A stretch of 64,000 nucleotides of DNA from Candolleomyces eurysporus (GCA_027579435.1 JANBPK010000726.1:219278-283277); one strand, 5' to 3'; counted from the first letter of the stretch, positions 11,671 through 23,900 are shown. Notes: generated by a model not told the origin, from the letters alone. Numbers and translations are program-made.

Positions 11671-14182
11671 TCATATTCTCAAGACCATCTGTAACAGCTC
11701 TAAAATGTCTGACTCGCTGTCATCGGCGTGCAGAGGATGTCGATAAGGGTCCACAGGCGAAGGTGAGCGGGATAAGAATGGTGTGGGTTGACGTTTACGA
11801 GGAACGCCCATATCCACTAACACATCCGGTAGACCTGGAGGCGTCTTGCCAGAGGGCGAGATTGGAGATGAAAGGGAGACGCCCGACCCCGCATCGCTGC
11901 TCAATACATATGAAGATGAAGATGACCTGCTTACGGCTTGCTGGCCATCTGCAGGGTCGGATGTGAACGATGAGGATCTGGAGCTCCATGAAGCCGTGCT
12001 GAGAGATTGTGTCGACTTGGAAGGGAAGTTGAAGACCATAGAGGGGGGTCCAGACGACCCTAAGGATGAACCCGAAGACTTGCCACACAAATCTTGGGAA
12101 TCGGTCTGCCCTTGAATCCATGACGAAACCTTTCTACGGTGGCGAGGACCGGGAAAAATAATCTTGTCGAGATCCCCAAGCCTCGTTATCTTCTCTTGTT
12201 TATCCAAGTGCCAATTGTCCTTTAGGAACGAAATAACTAAACGGGAATTGCGGCAGCAAAGGAGGGTGATTGCACATAACGGCGGGCACTTCTTTTTCCA
12301 CTTGCGCAAGCGCGACTGCTGAAGGGGGGCGGCTCAGAACCGTAATGCATCACTAGCGAAAAGGGCGCTTACTTCGCATGTGTGGAGCATTTTGACGCTC
12401 TGGGCAATTGGGTGAAGCCAACGGTCCTGTAGGCCTTCGAGCGGGGCACTTTGAGGTTTCATATGATTGAGCATGTCGTTGGGATTGGGCCACAGTCGTC
12501 GACCGTAAAGGAAGATCCATCCAAGTAGGATGGTCAGGTCAAAATGTAACATCTTGGCTAGCTCGACGGTCGTGAGGGCTGCGAGCTTCGAGGTGGAGAT
12601 GTCGTATTTTTCTGGAGTTTGTTTCCATGTAAAGCGAACACATAAATATAGCGCTCCAAACGCGGCACCCTTGTCTACGGCCGGAGACCGTAGGGTGCGG
12701 GACCATCGCTGTAGGTTCTTCATAGACGCTAGGACGAATTGAGCGGCGGTATCGCCCTCGCTTTGGAAGAGGTCCCCGCTTCGTTCCGGTGTCTTGAGGT
12801 AATCCTCCATGCTTTTATGGTAAAAGCAAATATACCCTTTGGTGTGAACCAGGGCGTGGAATTGTGAGAGCACAATGTCGGTGGTGCCGGGGATGAACCC
12901 GAAGAAGTTATCCAACATCCAAGGTGAAGGTCCCAAATCCAATTCTAAGTCCCCTGACTCAGTCAAGAGGGAATTGGTTTCAACAATCCTCCAAATTTCC
13001 GGGATCGCGTGCAGGACGAGCCGCAACTGCGACCTGTCAACCGAACGAGATCGGAAAATCCCTGTATACAGAGCATCAAGCTCTGCGAATGCATTTGTAG
13101 GGACCTTCGATGGTGCTTCGCGTGCAGAGGCAGTCTTCAAAATCTGGTCCAGGAGAAGATCGGGGAATTTTTGACGATTTTCAACGTATCTGATAACGGT
13201 CGAAACAAATATGAATTGTCCCGAGGCCATCTTCACCAACGTCTCTAAAGCTTGCGCCGATGGCCAATCCTCGTTCAGTCTTCCCCGCGCTGGATGAGTT
13301 CTTCTGATGCGAGCGAATTCGTCGACAAGGTAGGCAAGGATATCCGGATCAGAATCGTAGGTGTGCAGCAAGAATTTCTTCGTAATCGACGAAAATGGCT
13401 CTTCGGCAAAAGCAGTAAGGATATCGAATTCGGGTCTGCTGGAGACAATGACGCAAAAAGGGAAGGTGCGGTGCTGCATGAGGGCCCGAAGAAGATGGAT
13501 GACTTGCAATCGTTGTGCTGTATCTCGGCATTCATCAAGCCCATCAACGATGATGACCTTAGGTTGTATCCACTCTCGGTTGTTGTAGACATCTTCCAAT
13601 GGATCGAGAATGAGATGCTGGTTCTGAAAGACAAGGGATTTGTTGAATATCGATGGGTCAAATGAGATCTTCCTTAGGACGGCTTCTCGGAACCCAGGGA
13701 CGGCGTAGCAGAGCTGATGCGCAATTGTTGCAATGAATCCATCAGCGTTGTCGCGCCCAAAGCCGCTTCCGAAGAAGAATGATCCTCCAAGGATATGCCC
13801 AGCGAGGCACTCTTCGACGATGGAGCGTTGAATACAGGTTTTTCCAGCCCCAGCGGGTCCTGAGAGCCATGCTAACCTCCGGGAGGGCTCACCGGTATCG
13901 ATAAACTCCATGACGTCGTGCATGATTATCCTGCGTGTTCTCGGATGACAGGTTGGGGCGTAGGAGTGTGTTACCGATTCGTGAGTGGCCTCCTTAGTTG
14001 TATGCCTCAGCAAGAGGGCCAACGCATCTGAACAGCAATTACAGTCAAAAATCGTCCTATCACCAAATACATCAAACCTCACCGCTCGAACTGTCCCCGT
14101 TCCAGTAGTTGTTGATATTACTGCAGATGTTGACATCTCCAGTCGAGAACTGGCTAGCGTTTTGGAACGCGGAGGTGAACAT
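11671..14182 (-). CDS. NLR-B1: NACHT protein with N-terminal signature exon and Ser-rich tail, 800 aa
   Basis: Three exons (14182-14083, 14027-12373, 12318-11671) with 55 and 54 bp introns (GTGAGG..CAG, GTAAGC..CAG); the total is a multiple of three. Exon 1 encodes MFTSAFQNASQFSTGDVNI and a short Asn/Tyr-rich tail, matching NLR-B3 and resembling TM2. Exon 2 begins with the family linker TTKEATHES, then Walker A GPAGAGKT, Walker B VIIVDGLDEC and CVIVSSRPEFD, and ends with the HTCE splice junction. There are no TPR, WD or ankyrin repeats. Exon 3 has a basic Cys-containing helix (RKWKKKCP), then a Ser-rich stretch with RQPTPFLSRSPSP near the end, kept in NLR-B4. Expected role: STAND-type sensor or relay in fungal self/non-self recognition (family knowledge). 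F-box A lies 737 bp upstream on the same strand. Confidence 0.87.
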
Positions 14183-14919
14183 GGGAAGTGGACCGACGGT
14201 GCTCAGGGAGGGCTAGTAACGCGGCGAGGTAGGAAGGACGAACACGGTTCAAGCCAACAGTGGGCTGTGCAAAGTAATCTGGCACTGCCGCATTTAAAAT
14301 TAACATACATCACTTACTCATCCCGTATTTGGTCGTTGGGCATCGAAAGGCGCATACCCAGAGTCAAGGAAGCCCATCAGCTTTCCTGGATGCTACCAGA
14401 CAAGAATGAGAGAAAATCAAGATTCGCAGTGGCAATAGATCGAATTTGCTATACTGAAGTAAATACAGACTATGTGGCTGGTCAGTAAACGATAGAAAAA
14501 AGCCGGAATGAGTTGGCGTGGTTGCAACTGAGGAGAGAAAGAAACAAAGATTCGGGATATAACAATGAGGGCAATAGCAAAAGAAAGCAAAATAGTCGTT
14601 GGCCGACGGAAACTGTCGGTTCAATTCCCCTCCTGACCGGAGAAAGTTACTATGTTGGTTTGCCAAACAGTGAGTATGCAAAAGACTTAGAAATGACTAG
14701 AGAACGGGGCACACGACGGGTACTTGGTTTCACGGGTCCCTGTGCCAGTGAGAAATACATCGTACAGCAAAGCGACAAGACGACAACAGGAGAGCAGTAA
14801 GTGATAGGGATAGACAGACGTGAAGATCGAAAAGAAGAATAGAGTGCAAGCAAAGTGTGGAATGAGTGACCAGTAGTTTAACGGCCCACGGTAAAAAAGC
14901 AGCTGTCCACCCAAGAATT
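14183..14919. other. Intergenic: 3' flank of F-box A and 5' flank of NLR-B1
   Basis: No gene seen. On the minus strand the 3' flank of F-box A is similar to that of F-box B (42158-42400): pyrimidine-rich with repeated CTTGTCGCT-like words. The part next to 14182 is the promoter region of NLR-B1. The stretch near 14628 resembles a tRNA B box but has no matching arms. Confidence 0.5.
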
Positions 14920-16707
14920 CTAACAGTCGTACACTTCCACCACCCTCTTTCCTCCACACCCAACCAAGGCATTCAACCCATTCTCCTCCATCCACTGTTC
15001 GTCGACCGACACAGCAGAAGCACTCGTAACAGCGTCGAGCTCACTACCGTCAAGTTTAACGCAAGACTTCTTGACACTGCACCGGACCTCGACTTTATGT
15101 CGTGACGACGAAGGGGCAGCTGCGAGCATCCTATCGACAGGCTCCAAAACCATCTTCAAGGGCCACCGTCTCTGTGAACGGCGTCCCCTGAGAGACACCC
15201 GACTTGGCAAACTGGACACGATCACCTTCACACTCTCCAACCGGGGTCCTAGAACCAAGGGAGCAAACAAATGCCGGGGTTCAGAGGCGAGAGTGACGTC
15301 CAAAGATCGGAGATGTCGTAGCGCAATTGAGGACGGGCGAAGATGTTGACCCACGTTGAAGTTAGGCGCCACACTCCGGACCTTCAACGTCTGCAAATTC
15401 GACGCTCGAGAACAGATGCCCAAGACCGTGCGAGTGCTGATTGTGTGACAATGGATAGTGAGGTTCCTCAACTGGGTCCACGGAACGAACTCGTCGTCGC
15501 AGTGGATGTCATCCCAAGGACACCTAGACTGGTAGCTTGGGCACGCGTCGTACTTCGATTTTTCTGCGCACAGAAAAAATTCACGGTCGAGTGTAATGTC
15601 GGTCAGACCCGGTGCACGTCGAAGCAAGACCCGATAAACGTCCTTCACCATCAACCGCAAATGCATCACGGCCGCCGGCCTCTGATCAGGCTCTAAGTCC
15701 TCTCCATCGCTCGTGGTCAGTAGTTCCAAGTGCAGACTTTGCAGACTCTCGAACCCCCCTCCAACGACTGCAGGCGACCTCACCAGCAACTCCAAAAACG
15801 TTTCGATACTCCAACCCTGATCCAACTCGATCCTAAGAGCCTTCCACGTTCGCGAATACAGGCAAATCAGCTCGAGAGCTTCATGCACGAGGCGGAAGTC
15901 GCGGCTGAATGACCAACACGAAGTGGATGTCAAAACGGAAGCGCTGAACGAGATTGATAGAGGGGCGTCACCAGCTCTACGGAGGAATAAATTCAGTAAT
16001 TGGAGCTTGCCTCGAGCGAAGAATTCGAAATCTTCGAAGCCGTCCGCGTACAAGTACGCGAATTTCTCCCTCGGAGCCTGGTCTCGGTCATCTTGATAGT
16101 TGCGCCCATTCGCCAATGCAAACGCAACGGAGCTCCATAGCCTGGTATGCCCAATCGCCGCATGCCTCCAGGACCGGCAAACATGCGTCAGTGGGATAGG
16201 GGTTCGAATATATTCGCGAGATATCGAGAAGAAGCCGTGTGGGCTGGTCGTGCGTGTGGTGTAAGGGTCGATCTCAGAAGGAGTGCCGACTGTGGATGGT
16301 GATGATGGTTCAAGATAGGACTCGAAGATGAGGCAGAGAAGTTCCGAGGGGAGCGTGTCGATTACACCGCCATTTGTGGGCGCACCTCTCAGATATGGGG
16401 GAGCCTGCGATTGGGGTTGAGGAGATTGTTGGGGAATGAAGGATTTGGTAGGTTGTTGCTGCTGAAGCTCTTCGAAGCCAAACAGATGGGGTGTAGCAGG
16501 GTGGCAGTGGAATATCGAATCCAAATCGGAGTATTGGTTCATGATGGATGGGGAGTAGTGGTCAGGGTTGAATGTGCAGAGGGTTTCAAGAGGCAGAGAA
16601 GTCGAAGCTGAACGTCTTCGTCCAGGCGTCGTCGAAAAAGGTCCCTGCTTGAGCACCTGACTGTCATATTCGCCGAGATGCGAAGGAGAGTCGAGCATTG
16701 TCTGCAT
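14920..16707 (-). CDS. F-box A: F-box / LRR-like protein, 595 aa
   Basis: Single open frame. After a Gln/Pro-rich N-terminus of about 110 residues comes the F-box: IDTLPSELLCLIFESYLEP, a Ser/Pro insert, then LTHVCRSWRHAAIGHTRLW, as in Agaricomycete F-box proteins. The rest has leucine-rich segments (FLELLVRSPAVVGGG, LRNLTIHCHTI, LGPRLESVKVIV). Known family role: F-box proteins link substrates to Skp1-Cullin ubiquitin ligases; the substrate is unknown. Its paralogue is F-box B at 40318-42157. The upstream flank keeps a probable 5'-UTR intron (acceptor ending at 16756) in the same place as in F-box B. NLR-B1 follows on the same strand, as NLR-B3 follows F-box B. Confidence 0.88.
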   Translation of the reverse strand: MQTMLDSPSHLGEYDSQVLKQGPFSTTPGRRRSASTSLPLETLCTFNPDHYSPSIMNQYSDLDSIFHCHPATPHLFGFEELQQQQPTKSFIPQQSPQPQSQAPPYLRGAPTNGGVIDTLPSELLCLIFESYLEPSSPSTVGTPSEIDPYTTRTTSPHGFFSISREYIRTPIPLTHVCRSWRHAAIGHTRLWSSVAFALANGRNYQDDRDQAPREKFAYLYADGFEDFEFFARGKLQLLNLFLRRAGDAPLSISFSASVLTSTSCWSFSRDFRLVHEALELICLYSRTWKALRIELDQGWSIETFLELLVRSPAVVGGGFESLQSLHLELLTTSDGEDLEPDQRPAAVMHLRLMVKDVYRVLLRRAPGLTDITLDREFFLCAEKSKYDACPSYQSRCPWDDIHCDDEFVPWTQLRNLTIHCHTISTRTVLGICSRASNLQTLKVRSVAPNFNVGQHLRPSSIALRHLRSLDVTLASEPRHLFAPLVLGPRLESVKVIVSSLPSRVSLRGRRSQRRWPLKMVLEPVDRMLAAAPSSSRHKVEVRCSVKKSCVKLDGSELDAVTSASAVSVDEQWMEENGLNALVGCGGKRVVEVYDC

Positions 16708-17226
16708 CGATGGTGTTCACACAACAACTTGAGCTTCGAGGTTCGTTCAATTACGCTGCAACACGAGGAAAGGTTTTATTAGTTCTTTTTCTTCGATGAT
16801 AATCAAGTATCCAATGCCATACTTTCAATTTATATCGAGCTCAACACACTCTCGAATATCTAGGTATGGAGTTTTGAACACGGGCGACGAGGGAAGCAAG
16901 AATTCACATACCTCAAAATATCCGCGGTGCATGTATACCGACGCGCTGCCATTCAGCGAGCTTTGTTTTTTGGACAGAGCAGACAAACGACTTGACGGTT
17001 TACAAGAGTAGGTTGTCCGAAGGCAAGGAACATCAAGCCCACCGGAGTTCCAATTGCACCTTGCATCTGTCCATAATTGGCACGCTCCCCGGGCCCGCAC
17101 GCTTCTCACTTCACATCCACACGCTACAACATGGAAACAGGAAAGGTGATGGTATTCCATCTCTCTATTTCATCGCCGTTCCACTGACTATCAAGACAGA
17201 CCACGACGCACCGCTTCCCATCGTCT
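16708..17226. promoter_or_regulatory. Divergent promoter region between F-box A and F-box D
   Basis: The two F-box genes diverge from this 519 bp stretch. The F-box A side carries a probable 5'-UTR intron on the minus strand (TTGCAG acceptor ending at 16756, donor near 16835), supported by alignment with 40225-40289 upstream of F-box B. Nothing else is recognised. Confidence 0.4.
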
Positions 17227-18681
17227 ATGTTGAGCTTGGGCAGCGTGAATCGATGCCTCTCAAGCTCCCTCCCAGCCGAGATTCTGTCATCGATCTTCGA
17301 GATGGTGTATGTCGAGCTGTGTTGTGACTACGGAGATGAGCTACGGTGGGAAGAAGCCGAGGACGATGAATTGGCCAAACTCTCCGTCTTTCCGAACGCA
17401 ATTTCAAGAGTGTGCCGGTATTGGGATGCCGTGTTGGCCACCTTTCCCGAGTTCTGGACTCGGATAGTTGTTCATCTCGACCAGCCCTACCATATCGAGC
17501 TCTTGAAAGCGGCATTGGAGCGCTCGGTTCCCCGCAAAATCCACTCTCTCACAATCATTCAATCTGTTGAGGGCCAAGGAGTGAATGACGAGCAGGAGAG
17601 GGACAAGATGATCGAGGCTTTGAAGGTGGCCAAGGAAGAGCTCTTTCGCATTGAGGCCTTAACCATCAAGACTTACACGAGCGAGTCCCTTCCACGCATC
17701 CTTTTTGTCTGGGATGCACTCCGCTCCTTACGGTTCGAAAGCCTCCATCGAGGAGATCATGTGTTAGGCCCACATCCGTCCATTCACGACCCTTCCGATA
17801 AGACAGTCGATTGGGAGGATCTCCATGTGCTTAGCCTCACAGGACCGGCATTTGTTACGCTATCAAGGGGGGCAAGATGGCGGAAGGCAGTGTCGGAGAA
17901 ATACCTCACTTCTTTAACTATCTCCCGACTCCGAGCGCATGATGGAGGCGAAAAGCCGTTCACGTTTCACGAGCTCTGGGCGAGCTACTGTGCATTCACC
18001 ACTGTCGGGCACCTCACCTTGATGGATGTCGACGTTCCATATGTGCCAAGAGGATGGGAGGAACACAAGACGCCGCAATACCGTTACACCCTATCGTCCG
18101 CATATACCTTCGATGCAATCCCAGCCAGAGTCCTGAGGGCGTTCTACTACCACGTCGAGGAACTCGCCCGTAGCCGTTCCTACCATTCATCTGCTACATA
18201 TCCTGATGTTGATCGGATAACATTCAGAAATTGCCAATTCTTCGGATTCCAGAAAGATCCAAACGACAGGACGCTGAGCTCCAGAGTTGTCAAAGTTGCA
18301 GATATCACTCATTCAGACTCCCTGTCGATTTGCTTCGAAATGGTAGAAGCACAGGTGCTTCGGATTAGCGATTGCCCGGGGCTGGACGATTCAAGCATCG
18401 AGGCTATGACGCTCCCTCTCCGAAAGCAGGAGCAGCGACCTGCTTTGAGGGACATGCATAGCTTGAAAATTACCAATTGCACCAACTTCTCTATCGCCTC
18501 ACTCCGGGAGTTGGTGGAACGGCGGAAGGAGATTAACGAATATGAAGACCTGGATTGGGAGGAGAGGGTCAGCAACATAACGAGGTTGGTTCTGCGAGGA
18601 TCGTGTCCACTGGTCTCGGACGAAGACGAGAAGTGGCTTAGGGAGAATGTCGAGGATTTTGAAATCGATCGAGAGGCGTAG
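17227..18681 (+). CDS. F-box D: F-box / LRR-like protein, 484 aa
   Basis: Intronless frame starting near the N-terminus of an F-box: SSLPAEILSSIFEMVYVEL, a 28-residue acidic insert, then AISRVCRYWDAVLATFPEFW and TRIVVHL. The remainder has alternating Leu-rich segments typical of fungal F-box proteins (LTIKTYTSESLPRIL, HLTLMDVDV, LRISDCPGL, HSLKITNCTNF). It is unlike F-box A, B or C outside the F-box, so it is a separate lineage. The first in-frame ATG at 17227 is used. Probable Skp1-Cullin-F-box substrate adaptor; target unknown. Confidence 0.85.
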   Translation: MLSLGSVNRCLSSSLPAEILSSIFEMVYVELCCDYGDELRWEEAEDDELAKLSVFPNAISRVCRYWDAVLATFPEFWTRIVVHLDQPYHIELLKAALERSVPRKIHSLTIIQSVEGQGVNDEQERDKMIEALKVAKEELFRIEALTIKTYTSESLPRILFVWDALRSLRFESLHRGDHVLGPHPSIHDPSDKTVDWEDLHVLSLTGPAFVTLSRGARWRKAVSEKYLTSLTISRLRAHDGGEKPFTFHELWASYCAFTTVGHLTLMDVDVPYVPRGWEEHKTPQYRYTLSSAYTFDAIPARVLRAFYYHVEELARSRSYHSSATYPDVDRITFRNCQFFGFQKDPNDRTLSSRVVKVADITHSDSLSICFEMVEAQVLRISDCPGLDDSSIEAMTLPLRKQEQRPALRDMHSLKITNCTNFSIASLRELVERRKEINEYEDLDWEERVSNITRLVLRGSCPLVSDEDEKWLRENVEDFEIDREA

Positions 18682-18902
18682 TGTTTTCTATCTTCGTTTG
18701 ATTTGGCAACAGGGTCTTATCTAGGTTGACAAGAACGATCCCGCCCATCCAACACTTAAACGGACTGCCCCGCAATATGCGCCCACCACGCCAAACATGA
18801 ACGCAAAAAACATATGCTGTTTTCCTGCCAGTTTGAATGATCCGTTCTGAAATCTAACCTTCCCTCCCTAATATACACGCCATACATACATAAATGTACA
18901 AA

Positions 18903-19535
18903 TCAACCCTGATGATAACGTCCAATCTGATACCACTTCACCCTCCCCTCCAAATTCAATAATTTTCTTCGTTCCCTCCTACACAGCTCAACAAACGTCC
19001 CCGAAATACCGATCTGCACTGCGACAAGGATAATCTCTATTATAGTGGCAGGCAGTACTTGTTGAGGTGTCGGGCTACCCCAGTCACCTGTCCATGAGTT
19101 GTACAAGACCGTGAGGTAAATGAGGATTGGCAAATCTGCCACCCAAGCCAGCATTATGAGGACCACTACAATGATTGATGGTAGGCGGCAATAGCAAGGG
19201 AGGAAAGTATGGTGGGGAGCATTTGGATTGGGGGCGGGAGCTGGAGGAAAGGTTGGTGCAGGAATCGGATGCTCGTCTTGGGATGAAGGCAGCGTACTGG
19301 GAGGTTTATCGGCTTGTATACTTCTCCTAGCCTGCAACTTTAGCTCCCTCGAGCAAAGAACCAGCATGGTGGTATTGAAGATCAGGGTCACTCCAGCGGC
19401 ACCCGGTGAAACGAACCAAGACATGAGTCCCACAAGGATCATCGAGAGGGCGAAAATGATAAGTGACACAACGGTGGACACCCACAGCAACCTAGGGAGA
19501 AGTCGTTCTCGGGGAGTGATAAAGATGTTCTCCAT
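18903..19535 (-). CDS. TM1: four-helix membrane protein of unknown function, 210 aa
   Basis: Starts MENIFITPRERLLPRLLW. Two adjacent hydrophobic helices (about residues 14-55, with SPGAAGVTLIF between) are followed by a hydrophilic loop containing ADKPPSTLPSS and a Pro-rich APTFPPAPAPNPNAP, then the conserved TFLPCYCRLPS, a third helix (about 115-140), a fourth (about 165-190), and a basic tail ending near WYQIGRY. No signal peptide and no named domain recognised. Close paralogue of TM3 and more distant from TM2. It has no N-terminal signature of the NLR-B/TM2 kind. It lies 1.37 kb downstream of the NLR-B2/hAT gene on the same strand. Confidence 0.75.
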   Translation of the reverse strand: MENIFITPRERLLPRLLWVSTVVSLIIFALSMILVGLMSWFVSPGAAGVTLIFNTTMLVLCSRELKLQARRSIQADKPPSTLPSSQDEHPIPAPTFPPAPAPNPNAPHHTFLPCYCRLPSIIVVVLIMLAWVADLPILIYLTVLYNSWTGDWGSPTPQQVLPATIIEIILVAVQIGISGTFVELCRRERRKLLNLEGRVKWYQIGRYHQG

Positions 19536-20125
19536 CGAGGGTTGTCGTAAAGCAGGCGATAAACTTCGAGAGGTCAGATGGGACGAACATTTTCAATAAT
19601 GCTATGCGTTTATATGCTGGCCCCATAGCAGTCCGGGCGCCGCATTCAGCTTGAGTTGATGCAGCCAAGACGAGATGCATCGCGTTGGAACACACGGCCG
19701 AGGCTTGGCAAGGTTCTAGCTTCGCGAGTGAATTGGGCCCGGCCTGATAGCCAGGGCGAGTAGCAGGCGCTGTAGAACTGCGGAGAGCTTTCTTACCATA
19801 GGAGGAAATGAACGAATGGCGTAACTGTCCTCGCTCTATCCAAACGTGAAACAATTGTGCTATCACTATGACACATATAGTACAGCGCGCAGCCTCACTC
19901 ATGAGAAGGGTGCAATTCAGGGGCAATCTGTATGCCTTATTCTTTCTGAGGGAACATGACTGCGGCTGCGGATGTAAGAAGCCATCACCCGGATTCCCTC
20001 AAAGGAGATGAACGGCAGGCTCGAGCTCGAGGCTGAATTATTTTTCTTTGCGTGGTTTTCTCGGCGCTGACTGCACATTAATTCGGTTTAATACGGCGTA
20101 GAATACAAGGGTTAAGAGAATACTG
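18903..20125. repeat. Inverted segmental duplicate of about 60425-61635
   Basis: The TM1 gene and about 590 bp of its 5' flank (19536-20125) match, in reverse orientation, TM3 and its 5' flank. Matches include CTCATGA followed by AGGCTG near 19900, the block around GTACTATATG, CATTCGTTCATTTCCTCC near 19810, and CCGAGAAAACCACG near 20055. Small indels separate the copies. From 20126 to 20902 no gene is recognised. Confidence 0.7.
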
Positions 20126-20902
20126 AGTACTACGAACGAAGAGCCATCACGGAAAGGGTACTACTTCGATAAGGCGAAGCAATCGACCTCGTTCAGTGGA
20201 GACGAACACCGATCTATAATGACATGTTAAGATGCGTTATATCTGAAATTAAAACAGTGAGCAAATGAACGAGGCGCCAAACCTGCAAGTATCTCGCTTG
20301 CCTATGTGAGAGGGCTCTGCCGGAGCCCGGAAATAAAAGTTCAATGTGACAAGCTCACCCATATAACCCAGAAATTCACTGTCCATACGAGCTAGTGTCT
20401 AAAAGTCGCCATCCTCTGCGTCGCGGATAACATCAATCCCCCACCGTGATATTGATATTGATGTTCCCTCGAGTGGGAACGTAATTACCTAGATGATTCT
20501 CCGCCTTACCAAATTCCCAGGAAGCTATATAGAAGGGCCTACCAAAAGCGCCGGCGTCTGGCTCGGCCGATTCTGCCAAACTGCTGCGTCTCGCGTCTCT
20601 CGAAAACCGACTCGGAGGACGTCTGCTTCTTTCTCGTCATATTTTAATCAGATTCTTCTCGGACGGAGGCGACCTTTATGCGAGGACTGTGGATAACCCC
20701 CTTGAGCCTTGACTCCTACAAACCAGTGTACGCTCAGATGAACGGATCTTCAGTCCGCCTCCTCTACCTCACGAACTTCGATATCCATCTTCGCATGCAT
20801 CATGAACATAATGGACGCACTCTATTCTGGTCGGATGATATCTAGTTGTCAACAAGAAACTCTCGAGTAATCTTACTGGAGTAGAGATGATCCCCGTGCT
20901 TA

Positions 20903-23900
20903 TCAGGCCCAAACTGCCCACTCCTCGTCACCTGGGAATAAAGCATCACAGTCGGTCTTGTCGACGTGCAATCCCGTTTCACTCCGCTGGGACCTCTCTC
21001 TTCGTTGGATCCCGCCATCTAAACTTGAAGTATCAGAAAGCACGTCCTTGAAGTGACTAAGGTTAAACGCTGCTGCAAGATCAAACACGTCGCCTCGGTG
21101 GTTGAGCCTTTCTGCAGGGGGCTGATAACGCTGCCATTCTGACAGATCCATGTCGTCAATTGTGTCAGCTGATTTAAATTGTCTGTCGGTCAGTTCTATG
21201 GCCTCCTCTTTGTTGACCGTCGCATTTTGAATGTCCTTCCAATTGAGGTCAAGACATTTCGTCCGTTTGTCCTGGGGTCAATTTTTATGAGCATTGTGTT
21301 CCGAGTCGAGCTGATACACTGTCGAGTCTCACCTCCTGATCTACGCTCAGGTAAGTCCGAATGGCAAGATAGTCAGGTACACCTTTTGGCACTTCCTCGT
21401 CACCGTGACGATTGGTGTTCAACCACTCGGTGATACACCGAGCGCTGTTATTCACGATGGATATTGGCATACTGGAGAATATCTTGATAGCAAGAGCCTG
21501 TGGGCAATTAGAATATTACTTAACTTCGACTGAAAGCTGACATGCATGCCTGACTTACTGCAAGTACACGCGCATCTTCGTATGCAGACAGATGGGCCCA
21601 CCAGTCCCTCAGGGACTCTGTTAGAAGTCGTTTCCGATCAAATGGAAAATCGCCTCGCATGTAGGAGACCAGCTGCAGACGCAGTAGCTCGAGCGCTCGC
21701 CTGGGTGAGTATTTGGCAAGCAGAGGGTTGATCTCCTCCATGCGTGCTTGGGCAACTTCTAGCATGGAATTTTCTGTGTATGCCCATTTGTACTCTCTTT
21801 GGAGCAAGCCCTGGAGACAGATGCCTATCTGAGCAGTCTGAGCAACTGATCTCGCTCTGCTGTTCGAAGACAGTGGTGGCTCGCGCTGGGCGTACGCCTT
21901 CGCGGAGCGGTTATCTGACTAGTGAGTTAATAATCATGATGCGTCGAGATTGGAAAGAAAGCACGGCACCGGGATCAAGGACAAATGAAGTCAGGTATAC
22001 ATTGGGAAGGGGTTCGTTTGCAATGAACTCGGAGAAACGATGGTTCACAATTTTGTGGATTTCTTCTTTGAAAAACATTGTACACTCTGTTTCGTTTCTG
22101 GGCAGGCGGCGGTCGAATGCGAGTTGATCACGCAACCGTGCAGCAATGGCAATCCAATACGTGTGAACATCTGCGAGTGTAACCTCTTTGGCCTCGAGAC
22201 ATTCTATGGCCCTGGCGAAGGGCAGGATCACAGCACGCAATTGTGAGAGGGATTCCATGAATATAGATGCCCTATCGTTGTTGTGGAATGTATCATAGAT
22301 TATCTGTGTGGTTTGCTTAGTGAATTGTCATATCGATTGCTTAGCATCCGGTACTCACATTTCCTTCACCAAGAGTATTCGCAATTTCCTTGAACACTGG
22401 GAAGCACTGGATGACAGACTGAAGAGTTCGGTATACTGTCCCGAAACACGTAGTCGACATCGGCGCTAATCCTTTGAGCACATTCCATTTTTTTTCTTGC
22501 CCCACCAAATAAAGATTGACCGTAGCCTGCTGTTTTTATAAACTTGAAGATTCCCAGCAAGTCTGTAACAACCTGTTTTTTTTGGAATGTAACCTGTGTC
22601 AATGGAAATCAACACTACCGATATGGAGGGTGACTAACCAGCCGAAAGGCACTGAGACTACATATGTCTTTGCAGGCGTTGTGAAAGTAGCAGGTGGCAT
22701 TGGAGAATTCGAGTATGTGAGTGTATTCTGGGGACATTGAAAGAAGGCCATGTTTCTTTGCCACACACGAGGGTCTAGGGTCTGATGTGATGGCAGCAAT
22801 TCGTCCGATTCCGAGAAAGTCCACCCACTGGTTGAAATTGTGAGTTATTAATTTTGATCAAACGGAGTTTTGAGGGCGTACCATCTCAATCACATTCTTG
22901 TGATGTTCCCTTGAAAGGCTGTCGATCTCGATAACAGCTCCCAGGTCTACACAGAGAGACTGACGTCGAGCAGTCACCACATGTACAGACCAAAACTTCC
23001 CCCCAGTCAAATTTCCACCGTCTAATATCAGGGTGAGACCCCTTTGTGTCCGCACGAACCTGATAATCTCAGTTCGAGCTGTCTTCGCATACTCCGGTAT
23101 CAATATTGCTTCAAATCTCGATGGTTTCGGAGGTCGGTAGGAACCTTGACTCAGGACTTGGCAGAATTTCCGAAAGCTTTCGTCCTCGACAGACTTGGAG
23201 CAGAGGCCGGATTTAACGACGAAGGCTACAAGAGCATCGTCCAGAGCCTTGGCACCGTGTGTAACTGTGATTGGTATAGAGGACTCGGAAGCTGTAGATT
23301 GCGACTGCGATGGTGACCTCGATCTCCGGGGTGGAGGTGAAGGTGACCGCAACCGTCGGCGTGACGTCGAGGGTGTTGGCCGCGACTTCAAGCATGACTT
23401 TAATGGGGGACTCGACTGATATTGGGTCACAGGCGAGGGATGCATTTCCAAATTGGAGTGAGAAGGGTTGAGTGGTGAAGGGGACCCTGACTCTGGGGTT
23501 CTATTCCAAGGAGTGAGGTATCCCATTGGGCTGGATGTGGGCGATATGGGCAAACTTGATTGCAAAGGTGGGGGCATTGCTGACGTAACTTGGTTAAGAG
23601 ATGCATTGGACCGGGTGGACTCTGCAGTTGTGCTTAGATTTTCTACTGAAATGGAGGGGAGGTAAAAAGGAGGATTGGGCCTCCCAGAAGAAGTGGAGGA
23701 AGCATAGTCAGAATTTGCAGCACTACCGTATTCGAGGCAGCCTGGATGGATATGTCCAAAATGCGGATTGACCTTTTCCAATTGAAACCACGGTTGAGGG
23801 TTTGTATATGGCAACCTGAATGGCGCAAACCAAGGTCGCAATGGTCCGACTATTCGCTCTAGGTCGCTGAGCCTTTGCAGCTTCGCCGACCAGCTCAAAT

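Noticed and set aside
14600..14660. GGTTCAATTCCCC resembling a tRNA B box
   Set aside because: No A box at the right distance and the T-arm and acceptor stems do not pair.
23195..23419. Plus-strand frame with DGDLDLRGGG-type repeats
   Set aside because: Antisense of the Ser/Arg/Pro-rich linker of NLR-B2/hAT.
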